A stretch of 64,000 bases of DNA from Macrotis lagotis (Eukaryota; Chordata; Mammalia; Peramelemorphia; Peramelidae): positions 187,634,809 to 187,698,808 of the forward strand of contig NC_133661.1 in assembly GCF_037893015.1 (NCBI RefSeq). Reading direction: 5' to 3'. Below, in pieces: positions 1 to 10,408 of this stretch. The notes beneath the pieces are model-generated. The model was not told the origin of the DNA. It saw nothing but the letters and a program-made list of their open reading frames with translations, and ran no database searches. The first letter of the stretch is position 1, and each line of letters begins with the position of its first letter. The position numbers were made by a program, and so were the translations under genes.

Positions 1-75
1 AGCATGACATAATAGAAAGAAAGATCTGGGTTTGAATCCTATGTCAGGTATTTGTTAGCTGTGTGATTCATGAAT
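1..75 (+). mobile_element. MIR/Ther-1-type SINE fragment
   Basis: The first bases read as the tRNA-like part of a MIR-class SINE: a GGGTTTGAATCC box B-like string followed by TTAGCTGTGTGA. The copy is cut by the window edge and is degraded. It is an ancient mammalian repeat with no expected function. Confidence 0.5.
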
Positions 76-908
76 GTTATAAATGTCTCATGAATACTTA
101 GTCCAGAGTGATTAATTTTTTTTTTATTAAAGAGCTTAATAAATAGCACACCTCTCTCAAGGGGAGAGGGGCACTGAATCCTGGAAATGTTAGATCTTAC
201 ATGCACTTTGAAAGGCTTTGTCCTGCCCCTTTGTGCCAATTATTGTCTGGGGTCACCAAGATACATTCATCCCCATATATTTTCCCCGCTCTGCTCATTA
301 TATTAATGAATAAGAACAACTATTTCCTTGAGCTGGCACAAAGGAGAAGGATATAGACCCTAGGTTAGCTCAGAAATAGGTGGGGTAGACCTGACCTAAT
401 CTCAGGTTTTGAACAGGTTGAAGCTGACTTTTGTCTTAACTCACATATCTGCCCATAGGCAACAATACAGGCAGACCTCAGACATTTTGTGTCCTGTCTC
501 CTCTTTTCCAACCCACAGTTTCTACCTAGTTTCAGTCATGTAAGGGGGGAGGGATTTCCCCTTTTGCCCCTAGTTCTCAGATAATGGACAAGGCTGGACC
601 TCTGCTTGGGGCAGGTATGCTCTCTCTGGCCAGTCATCTCTACCTGATTGTGTTTATCTTTGTGTCTCTGTCTCCCTCTCTCTGTCTCTGTCTCCCAAGC
701 TTGCCTAGTCTTTTATTATTCATCCTGTCCTAAAGTGCTAGTTGCCTCTAATGGAGAAGGAAAAATTTTAACCTATTTACTTTGTAATAATTCATAATAA
801 AATACTGAGCAGTTTTAAAATCCCAGAGAGCATGCCAATTCCTTTATCTTTCAGTAACCCTCGATTTCTATCTTTAATTGGTAACCCCCAAATCCCAGAA
901 GTAACAGC

Positions 909-944
909 TGGAAGTCACTGATATCTTAAAGGCATCCACAGCAT

Positions 945-987
<43 letters not shown>

Positions 988-1034
988 TATATCAGCTACA
1001 TTAGTTGCCATGAGAGGATAAGTAGTAAGGATCT
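909..1034 (-). repeat. Unrecognised repeat, copy 1 (contains CAG expansion)
   Basis: Read on the minus strand, this segment matches 2560-2672 of the plus strand: both carry CAGATCCTTACTACTTATCC, TCTCATGGCAACT, a run of GCTG/GTTG codon-like triplets, then ATCAGTGACTTCCA. The two copies are therefore inverted relative to each other, about 1.5 kb apart. I do not recognise the family. The minus-strand frame here encodes a poly-alanine run but has no ATG at its open end; the first in-frame Met codons are internal. Confidence 0.6.
945..986 (+). repeat. (CAG)14 trinucleotide microsatellite
   Basis: Fourteen uninterrupted CAG units follow GCAT and are followed by CTATATCAG. The homologous segment at 2590-2640 has only an imperfect, interrupted GCTG-rich run, so this copy looks expanded. 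On the minus strand it reads as CTG and would encode poly-alanine in the open frame. Confidence 0.95.
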
Positions 1035-2036
1035 GGGGGATCATGCTCCCCAAGAGTGGATTAGTTTCACAGAGGAAGACAAACAATTCAAATGAGTAGA
1101 GAGTGAGCTTTTAAAGGGGAATTTTGGGAAAAGTAGCAAAAGTTAGGGAAGGAGATGTAGGTGGTAGAGTGGGTAGCTCAGAGAGCAGAGATGAAGTAAT
1201 GAAGGATATGTTGATGAAGGACAGTAACTCAAAGACTTAGTCCTATTAGGTTAGGTTGGGGATCCATTGTTTTGTTGATAGGGGATTGTCCTTGTGAGGG
1301 AGGGGCAAGGTACTTCACTAAAAGTTCATTGATCTCATCTCAATAACTTGAACAATGGGATGGAGATAGGGGCATATGTTTCCTTGAGCACTGTTAGATG
1401 TAAGATATATGGTCAATAAAGAGGGAACAGATTAATTATAAAACTTATTTCTCTGTCTAACCTTTTCTCCATTTCAATATAATGTATATAAAGTGCTTTG
1501 CAAACCTTAAACAGTAATGTAAATGTTAGCCAGCAGTTTTTCCTATTTAGTATTTTATTTTTCTCATTACATGTAAAAACAATTTTAACATTTAGTTTTA
1601 ATACTTCAAGTTGCAAATTCTTGCCCTTCTTCCATCCCCACCCCACTTTTCTACTGAGAAGGCTAACCATTCAATATATATTATACATGTGTAGTCATAC
1701 AAAGAATTTACATATTAGTCACTTTGTGAAAGAAAACATAGATCAAAAAACCTCAAGAAAAATATTCCCCCTTCCCAACCCCTTACTTCAATTTGAATTC
1801 AGACACCATTAGTTCTTTCTTTGTGGACAGTATTTTTCATCATATGTCCTAGTAGTATTCCTGAGAATAGTTAAGTCATTCACAAAAGATCATTTTACAA
1901 TCTTATTGTTACTTTGTTTACAATACACTTTACTTTGTATCAATTTATATGTCTTTCCATATTTTTCTGAGAACATCTTGTTCATCATTTCTTAGTATTG
2001 CATCATAGAGTTGCATTGCAAAATAGTATTTCATCA

Positions 2037-2190
2037 GGGGGCAGCTAGGTGGCGTAATGGATAAAGCACCGGCCTTGGAGTCAGGAGTACCTGGGTTCAA
2101 ATCCGGTCTCAGACACTTAATAATTACCTAGCTGTGTGGCCTTGGGCAAGCCACTTAACCCCATTTGCCTTGCAAAAATCTTAAAAAAAA
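2037..2190 (+). mobile_element. WSINE1-like tRNA-derived SINE
   Basis: This is a full-length copy with an A box-like TGGCGTAATGG at 2050-2060, a B box GGTTCAAATCC at 2094-2104, the CORE-like tail half (GTGTGGCCTTGGGCAAGCCA), and a short A-rich end. The 15-bp target-site duplication AATAGTATTTCATCA is perfect on both sides (2022-2036, 2191-2205). It inserted into the L1-type sequence around it. The name WSINE1 is from memory of marsupial SINEs; a related Mar-1 subfamily is the alternative. Confidence 0.9.
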
Positions 2191-2454
2191 AATAGTATTT
2201 CATCACATTCACACACTACAATTTGTTCACCATTCCCCAATTGATGAGTCCCTTCAATTTCTAATTCTTTCCTACCAGAAAAGAGAGCTATAAATATTTT
2301 GGACATAGGTCCTTTTTGTTTTTGTTATTTATCTCATTTGGGACTTAGACCTAGTAGCAATATTTCTAGATCAAAAGGTATTCAAGGTTTTATAGCCTTT
2401 TTTGGGTATAGTTCTAAATAACTCTAAGGAATATTTGAATTGTTCCTGAACTCT

Positions 2455-2744
2455 TCTATTATTATTACTGCATGAAAAACAGATACTATACTGTGGGAGA
2501 GGAACCTCATATACTAAAGAAGAACTAAAGAGGAACCTCTTATGCACTAAGGAATCCTTCAGATCCTTACTACTTATCCTCTCATGGCAACTGATGTGGT
2601 TGATGTGGCTGCTGTGGTTGCTGCTGCCCCTGCTGTTGCTATAGATCCCTTTTAGGTATCAGTGACTTCCAAATGGCTGTACTTTTCTTTCCCTTAATTT
2701 CAGCTAATCACAATAATACTTAAATAAACTTTCTTGACCCTAAG
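2455..2744 (+). repeat. Unrecognised insert, repeat copy 2
   Basis: This block interrupts the L1-type sequence, which resumes near 2745 with TTTTCTCACACCCCC. It starts with a TTATTATTATTACTGCATG string, repeats AGAGGAACCTC twice, and holds the copy-2 segment (2560-2672) of the repeat also found inverted at 909-1034. Its first part, around CAGATACTAT and GGAACCTCATATACTAAA, is also similar to 4318-4395. I do not recognise the family. Confidence 0.5.
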
Positions 2745-3035
2745 GCACATTTTCTCATTTTCTCACACCCCCTACAATTTTTTTTTATCATCCTTATCTA
2801 TCCTATTAGTCAATCTAATAGATATGAGGTAGTACCTCAGAATTGTTTTAAATTGCATTTCTACAGTGAATGAGTTAGAGCTTTTTTTTTTTTACATGGC
2901 TATATATAGTTTTGATTACTTCATCTGAAAACTGTTCATATTTTTGATCATTTATTAATTGGGGAATGACTATAAATTTGGCTATTCTCTGCTTGAGAAA
3001 TGCAGTTTTAATCAGAGAAACTGGCTTCAATTTCT

Positions 3036-3570
3036 TTTTTTTTAATTTAAATTTATTTTTTATTAAAGATATTATTTGAGTTTTACATTTTTCCCCCAAT
3101 CTTGCTTCCCTCCCCCTCCTCCCCACAGAATGTACTCTGTCAGTCTTTACTTCGTTTCCATGTTGTACCTTGATCCAAATTGGGTGTGATGAAAGAGAAA
3201 TCATATCCTTAAAGAGAAGTCTAAGAGGTAACAAGATCAGACAATAAGCTATCTGTTTTTTTTTTCTAAATTAAAGGGAATAGTCCTTGTACTTTGTTCA
3301 AATTCCACAGCTCCTTATCTGGATACAGATGGTACTCTCGATTTGCAGACAGCCCCAAATTGCTCCCAATTGTTGCACTGATGGAGTGAGCAAGTCCTTC
3401 AAGCTTGAACATCACTCCCATGTTGCTGTTAGGGTGTACAGTGTTTTTCTGGTTCTGCTCATCTCACTCAGCATCAGTTCATGCAAATCCCTCCAGGTTT
3501 CCCTGAAATCCTGTCCCTCCTGGTTTCTAATAGAACAATAGTGTTCCATGACATACATATACCACAGTTT
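3036..3570 (-). mobile_element. 5'-truncated L1 3' end, minus strand
   Basis: A T-rich start is followed by the marsupial L1 3' UTR and the ORF2 C-terminal region on the minus strand (TTCTGCTCATCTCACTCAG, AGCATCAGTTCATGCAAAT, GTTCCATGACATACATATA). A direct repeat TGGCTTCAATTTCTT / TGGCTTCAATTTTTT flanks it (about 3022 and 3573), so it is an insertion into the older half-L1-like element. Confidence 0.7.
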
Positions 3571-3700
3571 GCTATGGCTTCAATTTTTTTCACAATTACT
3601 ATTATTAACTGTTTTTCCCCTTCATCCTATTCCCCCACCCTCCACTTTAGTCTACTCTCTTTTTCCTTTCACTCTGTCCTTCCTCAACAGTGTTTTGCTT

Positions 3701-3854
3701 TGGGGTGGCTAGGTGGTACAATGGATAGAGCACTGGCTCTGGGGTCAGGAGTACTAGCACTCAAATCCAGCCTCAGACACTTAATAATTACCTAGCTCTG
3801 TGGCCTTAGGCAAGCCACTTAACTCCATTTGCCTTGCAAAAACATAAAAAACAA
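3701..3854 (+). mobile_element. WSINE1-like SINE
   Basis: Second plus-strand copy of the young SINE, with head GGGGTGGCTAGGTGGTACAA, a somewhat mutated B box and tail GCCTTGCAAAAACATAAAAA. The 12-bp target-site duplication AGTGTTTTGCTT is at 3689-3700 and 3855-3866. Confidence 0.9.
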
Positions 3855-4275
3855 AGTGTTTTGCTTCTTTCTATCTCCTCCCTGCTTAGGCCTTCCTTTC
3901 TATCATCCCTTTTACTCCTTTTATCCCCATCTACTCCTACTTGCCTATAATTAAGAACAATGTCTATACTCAATTGAATGTTTCTTATTCCCTTTTTGAG
4001 TCAATTATGATGGGAGTAAGGTTCACTCACTAGCCCCACCCCCAAATACCCACATATCTTCCCCTGCATTGTAAAAAAACCTTTTTCTTGCCTATTTCAT
4101 GTAATATAATTTACTCCATCCTGCCTCTCTCTTTCCTTTTCTCTCAGTACATTCCTCTCTCATCCCTAAATTATTTTTAGATCTATCCATTCATATTCAA
4201 TTCACCTATGCTTGCTATTTATGCATATTCTTTCTAATTGCCCTAATAATGAGAAAATCTTAGGAGTCATCATTA

Positions 4276-4757
4276 CTATTAGCAAATGAGATTATATTTA
4301 GTTTGCAAACCTTATGGTGCATTATGAGCATAAGCTATTGTTATTATTACATGCAAAGCAGATGCTATGTTTTGATAGAGGGACCTCAAATACACTAAAT
4401 ACTTAGATTTTTTTCTTTACCTTTGCAGAGGATTAAAATGACTTTATTCTTAGAATTTCTACCCTAATAATGCCTCTCTTTCCAGTTATGAGGGAATATT
4501 CTTCCTCTACTCAAAATGCTTGCACTTTAGTTGGACAACAATATGATTGTTTACACAAACTTCACCATGATTACTCTATAAAACCTTTAAATATAACCAT
4601 TTAACAATAAAGCAAAAGAGATAATATTCATATCATAAGTACATCAAACCAAATGCAAACATAAAAACACTTCACAATCTACATATATAAATCTTGGTCT
4701 TACTATCTTATCAATAATGCACTCATTATCTGTTATAAATGAATGAAAAGAAAAACC
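4276..4757. other. Unassigned AT-rich stretch with repeat copy 3
   Basis: A MIR-like tail (TAGTTTGCAAACCTTATGG) begins at about 4300. Positions 4318-4395 resemble the start of the unrecognised insert at 2455 (TTATTATTACATGCAAAGCAG, GGGACCTCAAATACACTAAA). The remainder is AT-rich with no supported feature. Confidence 0.4.
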
Positions 4758-5440
4758 TGCTAGAGTGAGAGAAAATTGTACATTTTATTCATGAACCTTG
4801 CAAGATACATCTTACAAGATGCGGGTACCTCACTCCTAGGTGTGAGGCACGAATTAGTTTTCAAAGTTAGGTAATTTATGGTCTTCAGAAACTCTTTCCC
4901 CTCCCTCTTGGATGTTCATAGGCTCTCAGAGTTTGAGTTACAATCTAAGAGGTCCACCCATTCCATGACATGCCCCTAATTTGATCCCCCCCATATCATA
5001 GGACGCATGATATGCTAAACAACCCCAATGTCACAGGGTGTGTGAGTTAATATTCAATTACCTAATTGTGCAAACTCAGAAGCATGGTGTCAAGAGCTCT
5101 AGGTCACTCTTGACCTGTTGAGAACTGTTTGGGGTTTGGTATCCCTGGAATGGGATTAGGAAAACTTCCAGTCTTGTGATTGACTGAGCCATTCTCCCTT
5201 TGTAATGGATTCCCTAAGGGCTCCTCAGCACACTTTGTGAAAACCAATACCCTACATTTCTCACATTATCTATGGGGATTGGGGGCACACAGAGAACTCT
5301 GCCTGAAGGACACAGGAATGCTTAGAATAGTTTATGGCTCTGATACTGTAAACTTCAATTACCTCTTTCTCTCTCAGGATCTGTCCATAGAAGTTACTTC
5401 TATAAAGAAGAGAATTAATTTAACTACTGAGTGATGTTTC
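4758..5440 (-). mobile_element. Possible solo LTR fossil
   Basis: This 0.7-kb non-coding block has more GC than its flanks and resembles an LTR on the minus strand: an AATAAA signal at 4789-4784 and a CTCTAGCA-like end at 4758. The right boundary and a target-site duplication are not resolved, so the call is weak. Any family assignment would be a guess. Confidence 0.25.
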
Positions 5441-6892
5441 TGGTTCTCTTCTAATTTGTTTTTCTGCTCAGTTAGACTTAATCTTGATAACAACTTGATT
5501 CAGTTTAGTGTGTCAAGATAGCATTTTGCAAGAGTCAATCATGACGGTGGAGCCTTCAAGTCAAAAGTTTCCTTCAAATACAACATTAAATCAAGCCTTT
5601 AAATGGATCCTGGAGCCACATAACCCACAAAAAGGCAGAGTGGAGCAGAGTGGAAGGATTTCAGGAAAGGTCTATCTCCCTTGGGTTCAGGGGTAGTGCA
5701 TCTCAGGAGCAGGTGAATGTGGACAAGCCAGTGGGAGAATCTTAGCCACAGTACAGATCAGCAACTGAGACCCCTGTATCCTGATTTAGCAGGCCAGTGA
5801 AGACTCCAATCCCAGAGCAGAAGGCAAATTCCAAACCCTAAAACACAAGTGCAGCAGGTATAACTTGGTTGGGCAATTCCTCAGCAGTAAATTGATAAAA
5901 GATCTTAGCTTAGAAAGTCTTGACCAGGCCCCTAGCACCCAAACAAGAAGTTTGGAACAGTGCTCACTCTACTTTAGGAGAATACAACTTTAAAAAAATG
6001 AGAGAAACCCTATCTCTCCCCCAATATGCCCCAATCATAGAAAGCTACTGTTGTGAGAGGGAAGATCGAAATGCCATCTCTGAAGAAGAAAACATTCACA
6101 AAAGGGCTCCATGTTAAATCTCAAAGGGATAAATGGATCTGAAGCCCAAAAAAGTTCTTTTGAAAGTACTCACAAAGGATTTTAAAAATCAAATAAAAGA
6201 GGGAGAAGAAAAATTGGGAAAAGAAATGAGAGATATGCAAAGAAATCATGAAAAAAGACTTAATAGCTTGGAAAAGGAAATATTAAAAACTGACTGAGAA
6301 AACAACTTTAAAAAAATAGAATTGGTTAAATGGAAAGAAAATCCAGTGGAGAAAACAACTCTTTAAAAAGCAGAATTAGCCAAATAGAAAAGGAGATACA
6401 AAGGTAACTGAAGAATATATTTCCTTCAAATTTAGAAATGCACAAGTAGAATCTAATGTTTCCTTGAGATATCAATAATCAGTCAAACAAAATAAAAACA
6501 TGAAAAATAGAAGAAAAAGTAAAATAGCTGTAATACATATTTCAACAAATGATCAAAGGAAACTGTCCCAATATGCCAGCAGCACTGGTTAAATAGTCAT
6601 TGAAAGAATCCATCAATCACAATCTGAAAAAGTTTCAAGAATGAAAACTCCAAGGAATATTGCAGCCAAATTCCAGCATTAACAGTCAAGAAGAAAATAC
6701 TGTAGGCAGCCAGAAAGAAAGAATGCAAATATCAAGGAGCCTCAGTCAGAATTACAAAGGATTTAGCAACTCCTACATTAAATTATCAGAAGACTTGGAA
6801 TATAATATTCCAGATGGCAAAGTATCTTATATTACATCAAGAATCTGCTATCTAGGCAAAGTGAGCATACTCATTCAGGGGAAAAGATTGAT

Positions 6893-7253
6893 TGTTGCGG
6901 GAGGGGTCTTTCTGACCCTCCTGCCACCGCCCTCTACTTACCCTAATCCAGGGTCTTCTGACGTCTCAGGCTCCCCACCCGGGGTGGGGGAGGGGAGAAC
7001 AAACCAGGCAGAGCACCCGAGGAGAGGTTCACTTCTTTATTGATGTTACTAAGAATCCCCCCGAGCCTTTCTGTACTATCCCTTTTATCCCCAGACCTAA
7101 CTCCTCCTAGTAGGTGGTCTTGCTCCTCCTGAGTTCCCCCTGAGGGTGGAGCCAGCCCATACCGAGGCCATCCCAGTACCCGAAGGCAGGTTCTGACCTC
7201 TGGGTGTCTCAACGTTCCTCTCAGGGGGCCCCAGTCCAGAGCCGCCCCTAATA
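6893..7253 (-). mobile_element. Solo LTR of an endogenous retrovirus (fossil)
   Basis: A GC-rich 361-bp block interrupts the L1 between ORF1 and the inter-ORF tract. On the minus strand it ends in CCCGCAACA, carries an AATAAA signal at 7041-7036 about 145 bp before that end, and has a TATA-like GGATAAAAGG upstream. A 6-bp direct repeat ATTGAT flanks it (6887-6892 and 7254-7259), as is usual for class II (ERVK/beta-like) insertions. It looks like a complete solo LTR with no internal retroviral genes. It is younger than the L1 it entered. Confidence 0.7.
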
Positions 7254-7718
7254 ATTGATATTCAATCAAAAAGGAGAGTTTCAAACTTTCCTGATGAAAA
7301 GATCAGAAATGAATAGAAAATTTGGTCTTCAAATACAATTCAAGAGATACATAAAAAGTTAAACAGGGGAAAAAATGTTATTCAATATTATTAAACTATT
7401 TACATCTCTACATGGAAGATGATACTTGTAACTTTTGAGAACTTTTTCATTATTAAAAGCAGTGTACTTAGACTGATTTTTTTTGTGATTTTGATGTGAT
7501 ATAAAAATTATGACATAAAAAAGGATTGCATGGGGTGAAGAGGAAAAGGAGAGGGAGAATAGGTTAAATTCACATGATGTAGAAGGAACAGTGGAGGGAA
7601 AGAGGGGAGAGGGTAAGAATTGTTTGAATCTTACTCTCATTGAATTTTGCTCAAAAAGGAAATAACATACATATTCAGATGGGTTTAGAAATTTATCTTA
7701 CTCTACAGGAAATTAAGG

Positions 7719-7832
7719 GGGGAAAGGAAAGGAAAGGAAAGGAAAGGAAAGGAAAGGAAAGGAAAGGAAAGGAAAGGAAAGGAAAGAAAAGGAAAGGAAA
7801 GGAAAGGAAAGGAAAGGAAAGGGAAGGAAAGG
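7719..7832 (+). repeat. (GGAAA)n pentanucleotide microsatellite
   Basis: About twenty tandem GGAAA units occur with a few imperfect ones (GAAAA, GGGAA). The tract lies in the purine-rich region between L1 ORF1 and ORF2, so it probably arose by expansion of that tract. Long open frames here on both strands are artefacts of the repeat. Confidence 0.95.
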
Positions 7833-8361
7833 AGAGGTGGACAGAAAGGCAGGCATAAGGGAGGATAAAAGTAGGAAGGGAAAAGGGAAAGAAAAGGGAG
7901 GGGAATAATAAAAGGATGTACATATTGAGGGATTTGGTGGTCAGAAAAAAGAGAGAAGTGTAAACACAGGGAAAGATCATACGAAGGGAAATATGCATTT
8001 AGTAATCATAACTATGAGTGTGAATGGGATGCACTCTCCCATAAAATGGAAACAGTTAGCAGAGTGGATTGAAAAACAGAAACACACAATCTATTATTTA
8101 TGAGAAGCATATCTGAAACAGAGAGAGACACAATAAAATAAAGGTGAAATCCTGGAACAGGAAATTTTGTGTTTCAGCTTAAGTTACAAAAAGGAAAGGG
8201 TAATAATCTTGATCTCAAAGAAAGCAAAAATAAAATTAGGTATATTTCAAAGGGATAAGTAAGGAAACTACATCTTGCTAAAAGGTACCATAAACAATGA
8301 AGTAAGATCAATATTAAACATATATGCTTCTAGTAGTATAGCTTCTAAATTCTTTTTTTGT

Positions 8362-8412
8362 ACTATACATATATATGTATATTATATCTATATATCTATA
8401 TCTATATATATT
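8362..8412 (+). repeat. TA/TATC-rich microsatellite
   Basis: Tandem TATA/TATATCTA units at the A-tail end of the minus-strand half-L1; probably grown from that tail. Confidence 0.8.
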
Positions 8413-10132
8413 TTGTAGTGAAATCTTTTTATTTTATTTTTATTATTCTTCCAACTACATGTAATGATGGTTTTCAGGGATCATTTTTTGCAAGGTTTTT
8501 AGTTTTACATTTTACTCCCTCCTTTCTTTTCCTTCCCCATCCCCCTGACTGAAAGCAATATAAAAATGTGGGCTATACATATAAAGAAAAATCAAATCAA
8601 ATAGGAAAAAAATTAGAGAGAAAAAACACATAATACATAAGACAACTTTTAAAAATTGAATATAGCAAGCTTTGGTCTGCATTTAAACTCCACAGTTCTT
8701 TCTCTGGATATGGATGGTATTTTTTATAACAAGTCTTTTTGAATTATCTTTAATTATTGTACTGCTAAAAGTGAGCAAGTCCCTCATAGCTGATCATCAC
8801 CCAACGTTGCTATTAGTGTGTATAATGATCTCCTGATTCTTCTCACTTAGTGAAAACTTTTTAAAGATGAGGGAGATGGTTGTGTCTGAAGGTAGTAGAG
8901 AGAGAATCAGTAGATAAAGAGAGGTTGAATTTGAGAAGTAGGAGCAGATCACTGAGAATGTAATTTTTTTTACTTCTTTTTTTCCTTTTATGGTTTATTT
9001 ATTTTATATTATTATAATTATCTTGTGAAAGAAGACATAAACCCCCTTACCCCCCAAAAAAGATAGAGAAACATCAAGAATAGTGAGAGAGAAAAAAGTG
9101 TACTTCATTTTGTGTTTAGATTCCAAAGGCTCTTTCTCTGGGATGAGTTGCCTTCTTTGTCATAAATCCACAGAGAAGTTGCTTCAATATCTTTTTCCAC
9201 AGTCTCTACTACTAGTTAATATTTCCCTCCATTCTATTCCTTCCCATTCTTATTTATTCTATTTTCTTCTTCCTTTCACCCTGTTCCTACTTAGAAGTGT
9301 GTTGTATTTGACTCCTCTGTCCCATGAACTTCCCACTCTTCTATCATCTATTCCCCCTTCCCCTCCCCTGCCTTCCTTTGCCCATCCCTTTCCTTTCATT
9401 TTTCTCTAGAGTAAAATACATTTCTATACCCTCTTAAGTGTGTATGATATTTCCTGTCTGAGTCATTTCTGATGAGAATGAAGGCTCACTCATCCTCCCT
9501 TGCCTTCCCCCCTTCCACTCCATTGTAAAAGCTTTTTCTTGACTCCTTTATGTGAAATATTCTATCCCCTTCTTCCTCTTCTTCCCTTTCTTCCCAGTAC
9601 TTTCCTTAATCATCCATTAACTCCATTTTTATACTGTATTTTACCACTATATTCAATTCCCTCCTGTGCCTTATACATATTTCTTCTAAGTGCTGTTATA
9701 ATTGAGAAGGTTCATATGAGTTACCAGTATTTTTTTTTCCCATGCAGGAATATGCACAGTTCAACATCATTAAATCCCTCTTAATTATTTCTTCCCTCCA
9801 TCCTCTCTATGCTTCACCTGAGTTCTTTACTTAGAGATCAAACTTTCTATTCAGCTCTGGTCATTTCATCAGGAATGTTTGAAAGTCCCCTGTTACATTG
9901 AAAGTTCCAGTTTTGCTGGGTAGTTGATTCTCAGTTGTAAACAAAGCTCTTTTGCCTTCTGGAACATCATATTCCAAGTTCTCCAAACCTTTAATGTAGA
10001 CTGCCAAACCCCATGGTAGTTGAATTGTTTATTTCTGGTAAGTTTTAATATTTTCTCTTTGACTTGGGAGTTTTGGAATTTGACTATAATATTCCTGGGA
10101 GTTTTTCCTTTGGGATCTCTTTCAGGAGGGGA

Positions 10133-10408
10133 TCAGTGAATTCTCTCAATTTCTATTTTACCCTCTGCTTCTAGGATCTTAGGGGAATTTTGCTGCATTA
10201 TTTCTTGAAAATTGAAGTCTAGGCTCTCTTCCTGGTCATGACTTTCAGGTAGCCCAATAGTTTTTAAATGATCTTTTCTGGATCTGTTTTCTAGATCAGT
10301 TGTTTTTCCAATGAGACATTTCACATTTTCTTCTAATTTTTCATTCTTTTGGTATTGTTTTATTATTTCTTGATTTCTTGCAAAGTTATCAGCTACTTTT
10401 AGTTCCAT
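10133..10408 (-). pseudogene. L1 ORF1 protein fragment
   Basis: The 91-residue open stretch belongs to the L1 ORF1 RNA-binding protein. A short basic/coiled segment with QEIIKQYQKNEKLEEN leads into the RNA-recognition region, recognisable from LENRSRKDHLKTIGLPES (about residues 39-56). The normal protein is about 340 residues, and sequence on both sides carries stops, so this is a relic of the half-L1 at 8355-11362. Confidence 0.75.

Larger units (their letters stand above)
76..1539. other. Unassigned non-coding region
   Basis: No convincing gene is visible. The stretch contains a pyrimidine-rich patch near 655-700 (TCTCTGTCTC repeats), two AATAAA-like strings near 785-800, and the CAG tract listed separately. 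The 540-890 part (pyrimidine-rich, AATAAAATACTGAG, then TGGTAACCCCC near 880) could be an eroded LTR, but no paired boundaries were found. The last 50 bases hold a MIR-like tail (GCTTTGCAAACCTTAAA). Confidence 0.4.
1540..4275 (-). mobile_element. Half-L1-like LINE element, minus strand, interrupted
   Basis: Read on the minus strand, 1550-2454 and 2745-3035 match the marsupial L1 3' UTR and the C-terminal part of ORF2 (ATTTCATCACATTCACA, CCCCAATTGATG, GATCAAAAGGTATTCA). At 3571-4275 the sequence jumps to the purine-rich region that lies between ORF1 and ORF2 (pyrimidine-rich on the plus strand). Most of ORF2 is therefore absent. The same junction, ending GCTTCAATTTTTT, recurs in the two half-L1 copies at 8355-11362 and 42322-45122. 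Two SINEs, an unrecognised insert and an L1 3' end interrupt it. There is no open frame of significance. Confidence 0.65.

Noticed and set aside
945-986. CRISPR-like or coding triplet repeat
   Set aside because: A pure trinucleotide run without spacers, in a eukaryotic context; no flanking gene.
874-1086. Poly-alanine protein on the minus strand
   Set aside because: The open frame begins at TTG, its alanines come from the CAG/CTG repeat, and the homologous segment at 2560-2672 has a stop in the frame. Treated as repeat DNA.
2037-2110. tRNA gene
   Set aside because: The A and B box-like motifs belong to a tRNA-derived SINE with A-tail and target-site duplication; the tRNA fold is not kept.
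7640-7998. Open frames on both strands across the GGAAA array
   Set aside because: Pentanucleotide repeats without stops open frames on both strands; no domain.
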